64,000 nucleotides of DNA, taken from contig JAUNUK010000002.1 of NCBI GenBank assembly GCA_030538185.1, positions 432,935 through 496,934 on the forward strand, written 5' to 3'. Positions within the stretch are counted from its first letter, which is position 1. Each line of letters begins with the position of its first letter. The position numbers were made by a program, and so were the translations under genes. Positions 44,754 through 54,845 of this stretch are shown here, piece after piece. The notes beneath the pieces were generated by a model. The model had not been told where the DNA came from and ran no database searches. It saw only the letters and a program-made list of their open reading frames with translations. The stretch is from Actinomycetaceae bacterium (lineage in GTDB: Bacteria > Actinomycetota > Actinomycetes > Actinomycetales > Actinomycetaceae).

Positions 44754-46208
44754 TCACCTAGCGCAGGTTTTCTCGATAATGGCCCGCACCTGGTGCGGGT
44801 CATTATCTATATTGATGACTGTGCGGGGCCGGTCTTCGATGCCTTCGAAGCGTGCCGGGGTTACGGGCGGGGCACCAAGGGCCTCAACAATGGTTTCTTG
44901 GAACTTCACAGGCAGCGCCGTTTCCAAGACAACAATCGGGGTTTTGACATGCTTGTGCTGGTTCAAGGCCACACGCATCGCATCAGCCGTATGCGGGTCT
45001 ATGGTGACGCCAAAGTTTGTGTGGATTTCCTGGATTGTTGCGATGCGATCAGCGTGCGTTGAAGACCCCGTCATGAACCCGTAGGTGCCAACGGTTTCCT
45101 CCCAGGGCTGCACGTTTTGGGTGTCGCCCTCGGAAATGTGGAAGGACCCTGCCTTGGATAAGGTGGGCCCGAAAAGCTTTGCTGTGGTGGCCGTGTCTCG
45201 CCCTAACATGTCGCAGACGAAACGTTCAAAGTTGCTCGCCTTGGAAATGTCCATAGAGGGGCTGGAGGTCGCCCAGGTTTCCTCGCGGCTGCGGACCTTG
45301 TACAGGCCGGTTTTGAAGAAATCCTCTAAGACGTTGTTTTCGTTTGTGGCAAGGATTAGGCGATCGATAGGCACGCCCATCATGCGGGCGACGTGGCCTG
45401 CCAAGATATTGCCGAAGTTGCCAGTCGGCACGCTGAAAGAGACCTTTTGTGTAGCCTCGTCGGTGCAGCGGATCCACAGGGCGACATAGTAGACAACCTG
45501 GGCCAAGACGCGCGCCCAGTTGATCGAGTTCACTGCACCGATCGAGTACTTCGCCTTGAAGGCGGCGTCCTGGCCGATGGATTTCACAATGTCTTGGCAG
45601 TCGTCAAAAACGCCGTCCACGGCCATGTTAATGATGGCGGGGTCCTGGATGGAAAACATTTGGGCCTGCTGGAATGGGGTCATGCGGCCTGCCGGGGTCA
45701 ACATGAAGACGCGCACGCCAGGCTTGCCCATCATGGCGTACTCGGCTGAGGAACCAGTATCGCCCGACGTTGCGCCCAGGATGTTGAGGCTGCGGCCTTG
45801 GCGTCCCAGTTCGTAGGCGAACAGTTCTCCCAGCAGTTGCATGGCCATGTCCTTGAAGGCGGCCGAAGGACCATTGGACAAGTGGCCTATGAACAGGTCG
45901 TTGCTCAGGCGTGTGGTCGGGACGATGTCTGGCGTGCCGAACTTTTCTTCCGTGTAGGCGCGCTGGCAGATGCCTAACAGGTCTGAACCGGGGATGTCGT
46001 CAATATAGAGGGAGACGACCTTGTGGGCCAAGGCTGCGTAGCCCTGTGTGTTGAGAGTCGTGCGCCAATCATCCAGGGTTGCCCTGTCGACCTGCGGGTA
46101 TTCAGCGGGCAGGTAAAGCCCGCCATCGGGGGCCAGGCCCTCCAGCAGTATTTCGGTGAAACTGGCGGTTTGTGTGGGGTCTTGGGCCCTGGTAGAGACA
46201 TAACGCAT
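44754..46208 (-). CDS. thrC: Threonine synthase
   Basis: 484 aa starting at ATG 46208 (MRYVSTRAQDP), which fits the actinobacterial ThrC N terminus; an upstream in-frame ATG at 46247 adds unlike residues. PLP lysine in NGPSAAFKDMAMQ, GATSGDTGSSAEYAMMG, and FSVPTGNFGNILAGHVA are diagnostic. It converts O-phosphohomoserine to threonine. A 15-bp stem (44775-44789 with 44793-44807, one G-U) lies inside its 3' end and may serve as a shared terminator region with the convergent surface-protein gene. Confidence 0.94.
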   Translation of the reverse strand: MRYVSTRAQDPTQTASFTEILLEGLAPDGGLYLPAEYPQVDRATLDDWRTTLNTQGYAALAHKVVSLYIDDIPGSDLLGICQRAYTEEKFGTPDIVPTTRLSNDLFIGHLSNGPSAAFKDMAMQLLGELFAYELGRQGRSLNILGATSGDTGSSAEYAMMGKPGVRVFMLTPAGRMTPFQQAQMFSIQDPAIINMAVDGVFDDCQDIVKSIGQDAAFKAKYSIGAVNSINWARVLAQVVYYVALWIRCTDEATQKVSFSVPTGNFGNILAGHVARMMGVPIDRLILATNENNVLEDFFKTGLYKVRSREETWATSSPSMDISKASNFERFVCDMLGRDTATTAKLFGPTLSKAGSFHISEGDTQNVQPWEETVGTYGFMTGSSTHADRIATIQEIHTNFGVTIDPHTADAMRVALNQHKHVKTPIVVLETALPVKFQETIVEALGAPPVTPARFEGIEDRPRTVINIDNDPHQVRAIIEKTCAR

Positions 46209-46379
46209 GGCACCATCGTAGCCTGTGGCAAACGGGGCGCCTTTCACAGGAAACCGACAGCTTGGGCTTGGTCAGGTCACAAGAGCTTTGCCTATTCTTT
46301 ATGTATTGCCGTGAGGCTGTGGGGTGCGAAGACCAGAACACCATCTGGCCTACAGCCCGGCAAAAGTTCTTAGCATGTC

Positions 46380-46406
46380 GACCAGGTGTCCCACTAACAC
46401 CTGGTC
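46380..46406. promoter_or_regulatory. 10-bp inverted repeat between thrC and the orphan gene
   Basis: GACCAGGTGT (46380-46389) and ACACCTGGTC (46397-46406), loop of 7, in the divergent gap 46209-46469. Either an operator for one of the two genes or an RNA hairpin. The rest of this 261-bp gap shows no gene. Confidence 0.4.
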
Positions 46407-46469
46407 ACTTGCATTTTTGGTTTATGATCCAAATAATTTCGGTCGTTTAGCACGCAAAGGGATCTGGGT

Positions 46470-47009
46470 ATGAATGCGGTTGAATTGATGCAGTTTTTGG
46501 GGCATGCCAGCGTTTATGGACCATTTGAGGATTTCTTGTCCCAGCATGGAGTAAAGAAACGTCCCGATGTGACAGGCAAAAACCTGGAGTTATGGATAGG
46601 TCTTAAGAAAACAGGCCTGTATCTTGCTTTTGAGATGAGCGTTAACACAGAAGAAAAAGAAATTGCTGTCAGGAGCAGTGGTGACTACATATTTCGGGGA
46701 GTGGATATTTACCTTCAAAAACATGAGGGGATGACGCCGTATACAGGACCATTGCCTTTCGGTTTAGAACCAAAGATGAACCAAGAACAGGTGAGGTCCA
46801 TTTTGGGCAGTCCGAAATTTTTTGTCTTTGATAACGAGTGGAACAACAACACGGATTTCTTCTACATCTCTGATGTGGTTGTCTGTGTCAAATACGCAGA
46901 CATGGAGGGGACACAAATTCTGATACTGGACCTGCGCGTTCCATCAGACTGGGACCGCGAACGCGGGATAGCTCCTCAGTGGATAGGCGATGAGGGTGCC
47001 AGTGTTTGA
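46470..47009 (+). CDS. Hypothetical protein, possibly acquired
   Basis: 179 aa; family not recognised. No signal peptide. A block LPFGLEPKMNQEQVRSILGSPKFFVFDNEWNNN resembles the small 'G-x3-M-x4-V-x3-LG-x-P' motif of SmpA-like and of some toxin-immunity proteins (written here in part). Base composition is visibly richer in A/T than the neighbours, no copy of the window motif lies inside, and it stands alone between thrC and ileS, all consistent with recent acquisition. Immunity-protein role is speculation. Confidence 0.7.
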   Translation: MNAVELMQFLGHASVYGPFEDFLSQHGVKKRPDVTGKNLELWIGLKKTGLYLAFEMSVNTEEKEIAVRSSGDYIFRGVDIYLQKHEGMTPYTGPLPFGLEPKMNQEQVRSILGSPKFFVFDNEWNNNTDFFYISDVVVCVKYADMEGTQILILDLRVPSDWDRERGIAPQWIGDEGASV

Positions 47010-47034
47010 GGAAGACGCAAGCAGGGTTTAGACT
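47006..47034 (+). promoter_or_regulatory. Promoter of the ileS transcript
   Basis: TTGAGG (47006-47011), 17-bp spacer, TAGACT (47029-47034), a good SigA-type match. Transcription from about 47041 would include the whole T-box leader. Confidence 0.5.
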
Positions 47035-47072
47035 GGGCACGGCTTTGATCCGGCCTATCGTCCTTCAGATTC

Positions 47073-47300
47073 ATTTCCGAGGGCGAATAGATATCACCGG
47101 GGAGCCTCGGGAAGAACCGCGCAGCTGTTGGTCACAACGACCAGGGACCAGCGCCAAGTAGAACCCGACGTGTGGGCACGTCACAGCCTGGAAACAAGCG
47201 GCTGGCGCGCACGCCTTATAGGCGCGCGGCAGCAAGCGGGGTGGTACCGCGTGTGGGCAGACAAGCCCAGGCGTCCTCGCGTGAAGCAGTCACGTGGAGG
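47073..47300 (+). promoter_or_regulatory. T-box riboswitch controlling ileS translation
   Basis: A T-box sequence GTGGTACCGCG is at 47241-47251. Stem I closes with CCGAGG (47077-47082) and CCTCGG (47105-47110), enclosing AGATATCACC, whose ATC is the expected isoleucine specifier codon. This is the ultrashort stem-I form of actinobacterial ileS leaders. Downstream, CCTCGCGTG (47275-47283) can pair with CACGTGGAGG (47291-47300), hiding the ileS ribosome-binding site; binding of uncharged tRNA-Ile would free it, so control is probably at translation. A copy of the window motif (47073-47085) overlaps the stem-I strand. Confidence 0.88.
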
Positions 47301-47307
47301 AACCGAT

Positions 47308-50300
47308 ATGAGCAGCGACAAAACACCCGCAAACGAAACCTCGACCACCAGCGCCAAGCGTGGGGTCTATCCGAAGCATCACACCCAAGGGGTGCAAGCC
47401 TCACCCAATTTTCCGGCCATGGAAGAAGACGTCCTGACCTATTGGAAGGCAGATAACACCTTCCAGGCGTCAATCGACATGCACGATGCGGGAGAAAACG
47501 GTGAAGGCGAATTCGTTTTCTACGACGGTCCTCCTTTCGCCAACGGCCTGCCGCACTATGGACACCTGCTGACCGGCTACGTGAAAGACGTTGTGGGCCG
47601 CTACGAAACCCAGAAAGGCAAGCGTGTTGAACGCCGCTTCGGCTGGGACACACACGGCCTGCCGGCGGAACTGGAAGCAGAACGTATCCTTGGTATCGAG
47701 GACAAGTCAGAAATTGATGGACCTAACGGCATCGGCCTGGAAAAGTTCAACGACTGCTGCCGCACCTCGGTTTTGCGCTACACCAAAGAATGGGAAGAGT
47801 ACGTCACCCGACAGGCGCGTTGGGTGGACTTTGAAAACGACTACAAAACCTTGGACCTGTCCTTCATGGAGTCCGTCATCTGGGCCTTCAAAACCCTGTA
47901 TGACAAGGACTACGCCTACGAAGGCTACCGGGTGCTGCCTTACTGCTGGAATGACGAAACCCCGCTGTCCAACCATGAACTAAAAATGGATGACGACGTC
48001 TACCAGGACCGTCAAGACACCACCGTCACGGTGGGGGCCAGACTGAACACCGGCGAATACGCGCTGATCTGGACCACAACACCGTGGACTTTGCCCTCCA
48101 ACCTGGCGATCGCCGTGGGGCCTGACATTGACTACGTCATTGTCCAGCCCAGTGAGGGAGTCCTGAAGGGCGAAAAGGTCATTTTGGCGGCCGCCCTCGT
48201 AAACAATTATGAAAAAGAGTTAGGCGAAGAACCAACCGTCCTTGAAACCGTCAAAGGAAGCGAACTGGTCGGGCGAAGCTATAACCCCATATTCTCTTAC
48301 TTTGACACGCCGGAAAACCGAGCAGTTGACGGCACGCCGGGCCCGAAAGCCTGGACCATCCTGGCCGGTGACTTTGTCACAACTGAGGACGGAACCGGCC
48401 TGGTACACATGGCTCCGGCCTTCGGTGAAGACGATATGTGGGCCTGTATGGAAGCCGGAATCGGCACGGTTGTGCCTGTGGATGACGCCGGAAAGTTCAC
48501 GGCTGAAGTGCCCGACTACCAGGGCATGCAGGTTTTCGAGGCCAACCGACCAATCGTCAATGACCTGCGCGACCAAACGGGACCAATCGCCCAGATGTCG
48601 GCAGACAAACGCCCAGTGTTGCTGCAAGAAAAGTCCTATGTGCACTCTTACCCGCACTGTTGGCGCTGCCGCAAACCGCTGATCTACAAGGCTGTGTCCT
48701 CGTGGTTCGTGAAGGTCACGGCTTTCAGGGACCGCATGGTGGAACTGAACCAGGACATCACCTGGGTGCCGGGCCACATTAAGGACGGACAGTTCGGCAT
48801 GTGGTTGGCCGGTGCGCGCGACTGGTCGATTTCCAGGAACCGGTATTGGGGTTCGCCCATCCCCGTGTGGAAGTCAGACAACCCCGAGTACCCGCGCATT
48901 GACGTCTACGGTTCCTTGGCCGACCTGGAAGCGGATTTCGGCGTGGAGGTTCACGACTTGCACCGCCCCTTCATCGACACCCTGGTGCGCCCTAACCCGG
49001 ACGACCCGACGGGTAAATCCATGATGCGGCGCATCCCTGACGTTTTGGACTGCTGGTTTGATTCCGGTTCCATGCCGTATGCGCAGGTGCACTACCCCTT
49101 TGAAAACCGTGACTGGTTCGAGTCCCACAACCCAGGGGACTTCATTGTGGAATATATCGGGCAAACACGCGGCTGGTTTTACACCTTGCACGTCTTGGCC
49201 ACGGCCCTTTTTGACCGCCCGGCCTTCACGAACTGCATCAGCCACGGCATCGTCTTGGGCGACGATGGACGCAAAATGTCCAAGTCCCTGCGCAACTACC
49301 CGGATGTCAACGGCGTTTTTGACTCCTACGGTTCGGATGCGATGCGCTGGTTCCTCATGTCTTCGCCCGTGGTGCGCGGCGGGAACCTGATCGTCACCGA
49401 GGCCGGGATTCGCGACACAGTCCGCCAGGTCATCTTGCCTCTGTGGAATATCTACTATTTCTTCACCCTGTATGCGGGTACCTGCAAGAAGGGTGCCGGG
49501 TATGAGGCGAAGATCTTGGACTTGGATGACGCCGCAACAATCGCTGGCCTCGAAACCATGGACCGCTACCTGCTGGCTCGCACCCGCGACATGGCTCGCG
49601 GCGTGGATGAGGCCATGCAATGCTATGACATCCCTGGTGCTTGTGCCCTGGTGCGCGACCACCTGGATGTCATGACGAACTGGTATGTGCGCACGTCCAG
49701 GTCCAGGTTCTGGGATGAAGACCCGCGCGCCTTCGACACCTTGGCGACAAGCCTTGAGGTTTTGACCCGCGTGGCTGCGCCTTTCCTGCCGCTGATCACA
49801 GAGGAGATCTGGCGTGGCGTGACGGGTGGACGCTCGGTCCATTTGGAGCCCTTCCCCGTGTTGGGCGAGGCCTGCGCAAATGACGGGTTGGTTGCCGCCA
49901 TGGATGAGGTACGTGAGGTCGTCTCAAGTGTTCATGGCCTGCGCAAAGCCCACAAGCTGCGCGTACGCCTGCCCCTTGCGTCCTTGACGGTTGTCTCAAA
50001 CCGCAAGGAAGCCTTGGAGCCCTTCACAGCTTTGATTGCCTCAGAGGTCAACGTCAAAGAGGTACGCCTCATCTCGGTTGAAGAATCCGGTCTAGAGGTC
50101 AGCCAAGAACTGACCCTAAACCCGCGCGAGTTCAGCCCCGAGGTCCGCAAGCTCACCTCGAAACTGTTTGCCGACCAAAAGGCAGGTTCATGGCAGGTTT
50201 CCATTTCCGAGGACGGTGAAGAACACATTGTGTTCCCAGAGGTGGAACTGGACGGTGCCCCCGTTTCTTTGGCGCCGCAAGCCTTCACTTTGACCCAGGT

Positions 50301-50625
50301 GGTCGCCGCACAAGAAGGCCAGGCGGCAGAGATCTTGTCTACGGGTTCCTTCGTAGTTTTGGATACAACCTTGACACCTGAACTTGAGGCGGAAGGCTAT
50401 GCGCGCGATGCGATCCGTGTCATCCAGGACGCCCGCAAACAAGCAGGCCTGGACGTTGCCGACAGGATTCACACCGATTTGTTGGTGCCCGCCCAGCACG
50501 TGTCAGACATCGAGGCTAATAAGGACATGATCGCCGAGGAGACCCTGTCGATGGATCTCCAGGTTCGAGGGCACACCGAAGGGACAGAGGTCGGGATCCA
50601 GGCACAGGTAAGCAAACAGGCGTGA
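47308..50625 (+). CDS. ileS: Isoleucyl-tRNA synthetase
   Basis: 1105 aa from ATG 47308 with GGAGG eight bases upstream; the frame extends back into the T-box leader, which is not coding. HIGH-type motif HYGH ([12 protein letters not shown]), editing domain, KMSKS motif ([12 protein letters not shown]) and the zinc-less long eukaryote-like architecture (IleRS2 type) are seen; the length over 1000 fits the long class. Such IleRS2 enzymes can resist mupirocin. Regulated by the T-box just upstream. Confidence 0.96.
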   Translation: MSSDKTPANETSTTSAKRGVYPKHHTQGVQASPNFPAMEEDVLTYWKADNTFQASIDMHDAGENGEGEFVFYDGPPFANGLPHYGHLLTGYVKDVVGRYETQKGKRVERRFGWDTHGLPAELEAERILGIEDKSEIDGPNGIGLEKFNDCCRTSVLRYTKEWEEYVTRQARWVDFENDYKTLDLSFMESVIWAFKTLYDKDYAYEGYRVLPYCWNDETPLSNHELKMDDDVYQDRQDTTVTVGARLNTGEYALIWTTTPWTLPSNLAIAVGPDIDYVIVQPSEGVLKGEKVILAAALVNNYEKELGEEPTVLETVKGSELVGRSYNPIFSYFDTPENRAVDGTPGPKAWTILAGDFVTTEDGTGLVHMAPAFGEDDMWACMEAGIGTVVPVDDAGKFTAEVPDYQGMQVFEANRPIVNDLRDQTGPIAQMSADKRPVLLQEKSYVHSYPHCWRCRKPLIYKAVSSWFVKVTAFRDRMVELNQDITWVPGHIKDGQFGMWLAGARDWSISRNRYWGSPIPVWKSDNPEYPRIDVYGSLADLEADFGVEVHDLHRPFIDTLVRPNPDDPTGKSMMRRIPDVLDCWFDSGSMPYAQVHYPFENRDWFESHNPGDFIVEYIGQTRGWFYTLHVLATALFDRPAFTNCISHGIVLGDDGRKMSKSLRNYPDVNGVFDSYGSDAMRWFLMSSPVVRGGNLIVTEAGIRDTVRQVILPLWNIYYFFTLYAGTCKKGAGYEAKILDLDDAATIAGLETMDRYLLARTRDMARGVDEAMQCYDIPGACALVRDHLDVMTNWYVRTSRSRFWDEDPRAFDTLATSLEVLTRVAAPFLPLITEEIWRGVTGGRSVHLEPFPVLGEACANDGLVAAMDEVREVVSSVHGLRKAHKLRVRLPLASLTVVSNRKEALEPFTALIASEVNVKEVRLISVEESGLEVSQELTLNPREFSPEVRKLTSKLFADQKAGSWQVSISEDGEEHIVFPEVELDGAPVSLAPQAFTLTQVVAAQEGQAAEILSTGSFVVLDTTLTPELEAEGYARDAIRVIQDARKQAGLDVADRIHTDLLVPAQHVSDIEANKDMIAEETLSMDLQVRGHTEGTEVGIQAQVSKQA

Positions 50626-50658
50626 TGTGTGGTGAGCTCGGCTGAATCTAGGAGGGTT

Positions 50659-51306
50659 CTAAGGCATTAGCCACTGTGAATCCGGGTGCAGATTCAGCCG
50701 AGGGCGTCGTGCCTTGAGCTCGTCGAGTAGGTCGTTGGCCCCGTTGAAAAGCACTGCGTCGATACCAAGGGCCTTGGCGCCTGTGATATTGCGCGGCGAA
50801 TCATCGACAAAAAGGATCTGATCTGGCCTGAGCCCCAGGTGTGTGCAGGTGTGCTCAAAAATCGGAGGATAGGGCTTCACAAGGCCCAGAGGACCCGAGA
50901 CAATCAGGTCCTCGAAAACACTGAGCAACTCGATCTTTTCTTGCGCAACAGGGAAAGTCTCGGTAGGCCAGTTCGATAGGGCAACAAGCCTCAAGCCTGC
51001 GTCCTTGGCGTCCTCCATGATCTTTCTCATCCCAGGCATTTCGCCGATAACCGTTGCCGGATAATTGTCTACGTAGCGGGCAAAAGTGGCGGCATGCTTG
51101 GGTTCGTGGTTGACAGAGAACCAGGCGCGAGCCTGGTCGAGGGGTTCCCCACCATCCAAGCGTTCATTGAAGGTCCAAAAATCTGTTTCCTCAAGGAAAA
51201 TTTGCCACTCTTCAGGGGTCAAAAAACCTTCTTGAGACTTGTAGGGATCCCATTCAATAACCACGTTGCCCAGGTCCAATAGCAGTACGTCAATTTGTGA
51301 GTCCAT
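50659..51306 (-). CDS. HAD-superfamily hydrolase (HAD-IA type)
   Basis: 215 aa. Motif I LLDLGNVVIEWD (nucleophile Asp, with Gly in place of the second Asp, as in YihX-like members), motif II LVALSNWP, a motif III Lys in the GLVKPYPP region and motif IV LFVDDSPRNI. Probably a sugar-phosphate or nucleotide phosphatase. Convergent with ileS. An exact 9-mer motif copy at 50698 lies close to the 3' end. Confidence 0.88.
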   Translation of the reverse strand: MDSQIDVLLLDLGNVVIEWDPYKSQEGFLTPEEWQIFLEETDFWTFNERLDGGEPLDQARAWFSVNHEPKHAATFARYVDNYPATVIGEMPGMRKIMEDAKDAGLRLVALSNWPTETFPVAQEKIELLSVFEDLIVSGPLGLVKPYPPIFEHTCTHLGLRPDQILFVDDSPRNITGAKALGIDAVLFNGANDLLDELKARRPRLNLHPDSQWLMP

Positions 51307-51423
51307 AGGCCCAGTGTCTCAACCGCGAACTGAGGAGGCAAACGCAGATTTATAGGCACAGATATGCGCCAAGAGTTTCCTGAGTACACTTAACCCGTTT
51401 GCAGATATGAAGGAGTCAAGGCC

Positions 51424-53118
51424 ATGGGTACACAGTCCAGTTCCAGCGAAGGTTTCGCCGATGGCGGCCACATCGACCCGGAGTTAGTGCCCTATCTTCA
51501 GGCGGCAGATTCCCCTGAAGAAGGTCTTGGAGACCAAGACGTTGAGGACTTAGAGCGGCAAGCGCAGGCCGATGAGAAAGACCTTGAAGATCTGCGCAAC
51601 TTGGTGCAAACCCACATCCTGGGGACTGGTGATTTAGATTCACAGTTATTTGACGACCTCAGCAGTCCTGAGGTGAGGGAAGAGGATCTGGATGTTGACT
51701 CACCTGTGTCCGTCGCCCAGGAAGCCATGGCCTATACACAAGCCATGATTCACGATGTTGAACGCAGCGAGCTTGAGGACGCTTTCAACTCTGTGTACTC
51801 CAAGATCTTGGAGCGTGTGCCAGAACATCAAATCGACCCGACTTTGTTCAGAGTTGAGCAGGCCCTGGATATTCTGGGAAACCCACAAACTCTCTTTGAT
51901 ACGGTCCACGTCACCGGCACTAACGGCAAGACTTCCACGGCGCGTATGGTGGAAAGACTGCTGTTGGAACTGGGATATTCGACGGGCAGATTCACCTCCC
52001 CTCACCTCAGTGACCCTTGCGAGCGTTTGGTGTTCAACGCGCAACAGATCACGCATCAAGGTTTCGTTGACGCATGGAATGACGTTGCGCCCTACATTGA
52101 GATGGCTGACGAGATCTCTTTTCGAGCAGGAGGCCCCCGACTTTCATTCTTCGAGATCTTCACCGTCATGGCTTTCGCCGCCTTCGCTGACGCCCCCGTC
52201 GATGCTGCTGTCGTCGAGGTAGGGATGGGAGGGCGCTGGGATGCCACGAACGTTGTGCGATCAAGCGTTCAAATCATCACCCCCATCTCGCGTGAACACG
52301 AGAAGTGGCTCGGAACAGGAATCGAGGCCATCGCGACAGAAAAAGCCGGGATTATTAAAGAAGCGGGCACTGTCGTGGTGGCGAAACAGCCCCTAGAGGC
52401 ACTGGAAGTCATAGCCAGGGCAGCCCAAGAAGCAAATGCCAAGCTAATACGCGAAGGCGAAGACTTTGAGATCCTCAGGCGCCAAAAAGCCGTAGGAGGA
52501 CAGGTCATAACCTTGCGCACGCCACAGGCGATTTACGAGGATATCTTCGTGCCTTTGCACGGGGAATACCAAGCTCAAAATGCGGCTTGTGCTCTCGTGG
52601 CTGTCGAGGCGTATGTCGGTGATAAGGCACTAAACGGGGCATCAGTCGAGACGGCCTTCGCGGGGGTAACATCTCCAGGTCGCCTTGAGGTGGTACGCAA
52701 CTCACCCATGATCGTTGCGGATGCTACTCATAATCCTGGCGGTGCTGCGGTGTTGCGCGAAGCCCTCGAGGATGCCTTCGAATGGCACAGGACCATTGGC
52801 CTCTTTGCCGTCATGCGCGACAAGGACGTCGAGGGGATCTTAGGAGAGATGGAACCCGTCTTGGATGAACTTATTGTGACATCCATGAATACCGATAGAG
52901 CTATGCCTCCAGAAGAAGCAGCAAGGATAGCCGAAGAAGTATTTGGCGAGGGCCGCGTTCACTGTGAACCGAATCTGCTATCCGCCCTCGACCTGGCATC
53001 TGGCCTGGCAGAGGAAGCAGAGGAAATTCCTGGCACCACTGGAGTCATCGCTTTTGGTTCAGTTTTCTTATCCGGTGAAGTTCGAGAAATGTGTAAAGGG
53101 TCTCGTTCCTTACAGTGA
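51424..53118 (+). CDS. folC: Folylpolyglutamate/dihydrofolate synthase with acidic N-terminal extension
   Basis: 564 aa, roughly 110 longer than usual. ATP-binding TGTNGKTSTARMVERL is near residue 163, followed by SPHLSDPCERLVFN, EVGMGGRWDATNV and the C-terminal ADATHNPGGAAVLREAL. Adds glutamate to folates (Glu ligase superfamily). The first ~110 residues are acidic and low-complexity (EEGLGDQDVEDLERQAQADE and onward) without recognisable domain. The frame has no break, so the extension seems genuine. Confidence 0.9.
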   Translation: MGTQSSSSEGFADGGHIDPELVPYLQAADSPEEGLGDQDVEDLERQAQADEKDLEDLRNLVQTHILGTGDLDSQLFDDLSSPEVREEDLDVDSPVSVAQEAMAYTQAMIHDVERSELEDAFNSVYSKILERVPEHQIDPTLFRVEQALDILGNPQTLFDTVHVTGTNGKTSTARMVERLLLELGYSTGRFTSPHLSDPCERLVFNAQQITHQGFVDAWNDVAPYIEMADEISFRAGGPRLSFFEIFTVMAFAAFADAPVDAAVVEVGMGGRWDATNVVRSSVQIITPISREHEKWLGTGIEAIATEKAGIIKEAGTVVVAKQPLEALEVIARAAQEANAKLIREGEDFEILRRQKAVGGQVITLRTPQAIYEDIFVPLHGEYQAQNAACALVAVEAYVGDKALNGASVETAFAGVTSPGRLEVVRNSPMIVADATHNPGGAAVLREALEDAFEWHRTIGLFAVMRDKDVEGILGEMEPVLDELIVTSMNTDRAMPPEEAARIAEEVFGEGRVHCEPNLLSALDLASGLAEEAEEIPGTTGVIAFGSVFLSGEVREMCKGSRSLQ

Positions 53119-53210
53119 GGTGAACAAAGGTGTGTCGTGGTACCTTTGCAGTGGCATTTGCCGATCCCTAATGCGAGGGCACCCAGCGTTATTCAATGGA
53201 GGAGCGCGAC

Positions 53211-54212
53211 ATGAAGAAGCTAATTAATGACCCGGCTAACGTGGTTATCGAGTCACTTGAGGGCTTTGCTGATGCCCATCAAGATATTGTGGAACTGCAT
53301 ACCGATCCGATCTTCGTGGCACGCACAGCCAAGAAACCAGCGGGGAAGGTTGGCTTGATTTCCGGAGGAGGTTCGGGACACGAACCCTTGCACGCCGGCT
53401 TTGTGGGATTCGGGATGCTCGATGCGGCCGTACCTGGCCATGTTTTCACCTCACCTACACCGGATCCGATTGTCGCCGCGACGAAAGAGGCCGACAGGGG
53501 TGCCGGTGTTTTGCACATCGTCAAAAACTACACAGGCGATGTCCTTAATTTTGAAACAGCAGCAGAATTGTGTGAAGCAGAGGATATCTCTGTCGCTACC
53601 GTGATCGTCAATGATGACGTTGCGGTCCAAGATTCGCTGTACACCGCCGGGCGTCGTGGTGTCGCAGGCACAGTATTTGTCGAAAAGATTGCCGGCGCAG
53701 CGGCCGAACGCGGGGATTCACTTGCCGAGGTTGCACGCATTGCTCAGGCAACCAATGACAATGTGCGTTCCATGGGAGTGGCCCTGAGTGCCTGCACCGT
53801 GCCTCATGCGGGCAAGCCCTCTTTTGATCTCAGTGAGACCGAGATAGAGATTGGGATCGGCATCCACGGAGAACCAGGCAGGCACCGTGAGGCCATGACC
53901 GATGCCGATGGCATTACCGCTCAACTGACTGCACCCGTGATCGATGACCTGAAACTGGCGGCTGGTGACAAGGTTGCATTGATGGTCAATGGCATGGGCG
54001 GCACCCCCTTGTCCGAGCTGTACATCGTGTACCGTCACGCCAGGAAGATGCTGGAAGACAAGGGAGTGGCAGTTGAACGTTCCTTCGTGGGTGACTACGT
54101 CACCAGCCTTGAAATGCAAGGATGTTCCGTCACTGTATTGAAACTGAACGATGAGCTGACGGGGCTTTTGGATGCTCCTGTCAATACTGTAGCCATGCGA
54201 AAGGGAATGTAA
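53211..54212 (+). CDS. dhaK: PTS-dependent dihydroxyacetone kinase, DhaK subunit
   Basis: 333 aa from ATG 53211, preceded by GGAGG; an ATG at 53196 is five codons earlier and overlaps that site. Dihydroxyacetone is bound covalently by the His in [33 protein letters not shown] and [14 protein letters not shown] are further family motifs. It receives phosphate from ADP-DhaL, giving dihydroxyacetone phosphate. First gene of dhaKLM. Confidence 0.95.
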   Translation: MKKLINDPANVVIESLEGFADAHQDIVELHTDPIFVARTAKKPAGKVGLISGGGSGHEPLHAGFVGFGMLDAAVPGHVFTSPTPDPIVAATKEADRGAGVLHIVKNYTGDVLNFETAAELCEAEDISVATVIVNDDVAVQDSLYTAGRRGVAGTVFVEKIAGAAAERGDSLAEVARIAQATNDNVRSMGVALSACTVPHAGKPSFDLSETEIEIGIGIHGEPGRHREAMTDADGITAQLTAPVIDDLKLAAGDKVALMVNGMGGTPLSELYIVYRHARKMLEDKGVAVERSFVGDYVTSLEMQGCSVTVLKLNDELTGLLDAPVNTVAMRKGM

Positions 54213-54845
54213 ATGGCAACATTGGGGACCTCCTGGGCGGTGGCCTGGATGCTTGGATGTGCACAAATGGCTTCTGAGCACCGCGTCGAACTCATTGAGT
54301 TGGATCGCGCCATAGGAGATGCCGATCACGGCGAAAACATTGATCGTGGGTTTTCGGCTGTGGCAAAGAACTTATCTACCTCGACGTATGAGTCACCCGC
54401 AGCGGTTTTGAAGATGGTGGCGACCACATTGTTATCCACCGTTGGGGGTGCGGCAGGGCCTCTGCTTGGAACCGCTTTCTTACGGGCCGGTAAGGCTGTA
54501 GGGGATGGGCCGATAGACTCCCAAACCATTGTGAACATGTTGGATGCCGCCCTCGGGGGAATCCAAGCACGAGGCAAAGCTGCCGAGGGCGAAAAAACCA
54601 TGGTCGATGCGTGGGCGCCTGCCGTTCGCCGCGCACAAGCAGCCGCCGACGAAGGAATGGAACCTGCCCAAGTCCTACGTGAGGCCGCTGAGGCCGCCAT
54701 GGAGGGAGCAGAGTCCTCTGAACCCCTTGTTGCCACCAAGGGCAGGGCGTCCTACCTGGGTGAGCGTTCGGCTGGGCACCGTGATCCCGGAGCCCAATCG
54801 ACGGCACTGATCCTTCAAGAGGCAGCAAAGGCGGCAGAAGTATGA
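54213..54845 (+). CDS. dhaL: Dihydroxyacetone kinase, DhaL subunit
   Basis: 210 aa, starting directly after the dhaK stop. ADP/Mg-binding Asp residues are in IGDADHGENIDRGF, with STVGGAAGPLLGTAF and GYLGERSAGHRDPGAQS-type end (YLGERSAGHRDPGA). DhaL carries tightly bound ADP that DhaM rephosphorylates. Its last four bases overlap the dhaM start. Two motif copies at 54548 and 54583 form an inverted pair inside the gene. Confidence 0.94.
   Translation: MATLGTSWAVAWMLGCAQMASEHRVELIELDRAIGDADHGENIDRGFSAVAKNLSTSTYESPAAVLKMVATTLLSTVGGAAGPLLGTAFLRAGKAVGDGPIDSQTIVNMLDAALGGIQARGKAAEGEKTMVDAWAPAVRRAQAAADEGMEPAQVLREAAEAAMEGAESSEPLVATKGRASYLGERSAGHRDPGAQSTALILQEAAKAAEV

Noticed and set aside
47128..47307. 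N-terminal 60-codon extension of ileS
   Set aside because: It runs through the T-box leader; the real start at 47308 has a ribosome-binding site and family-like residues.
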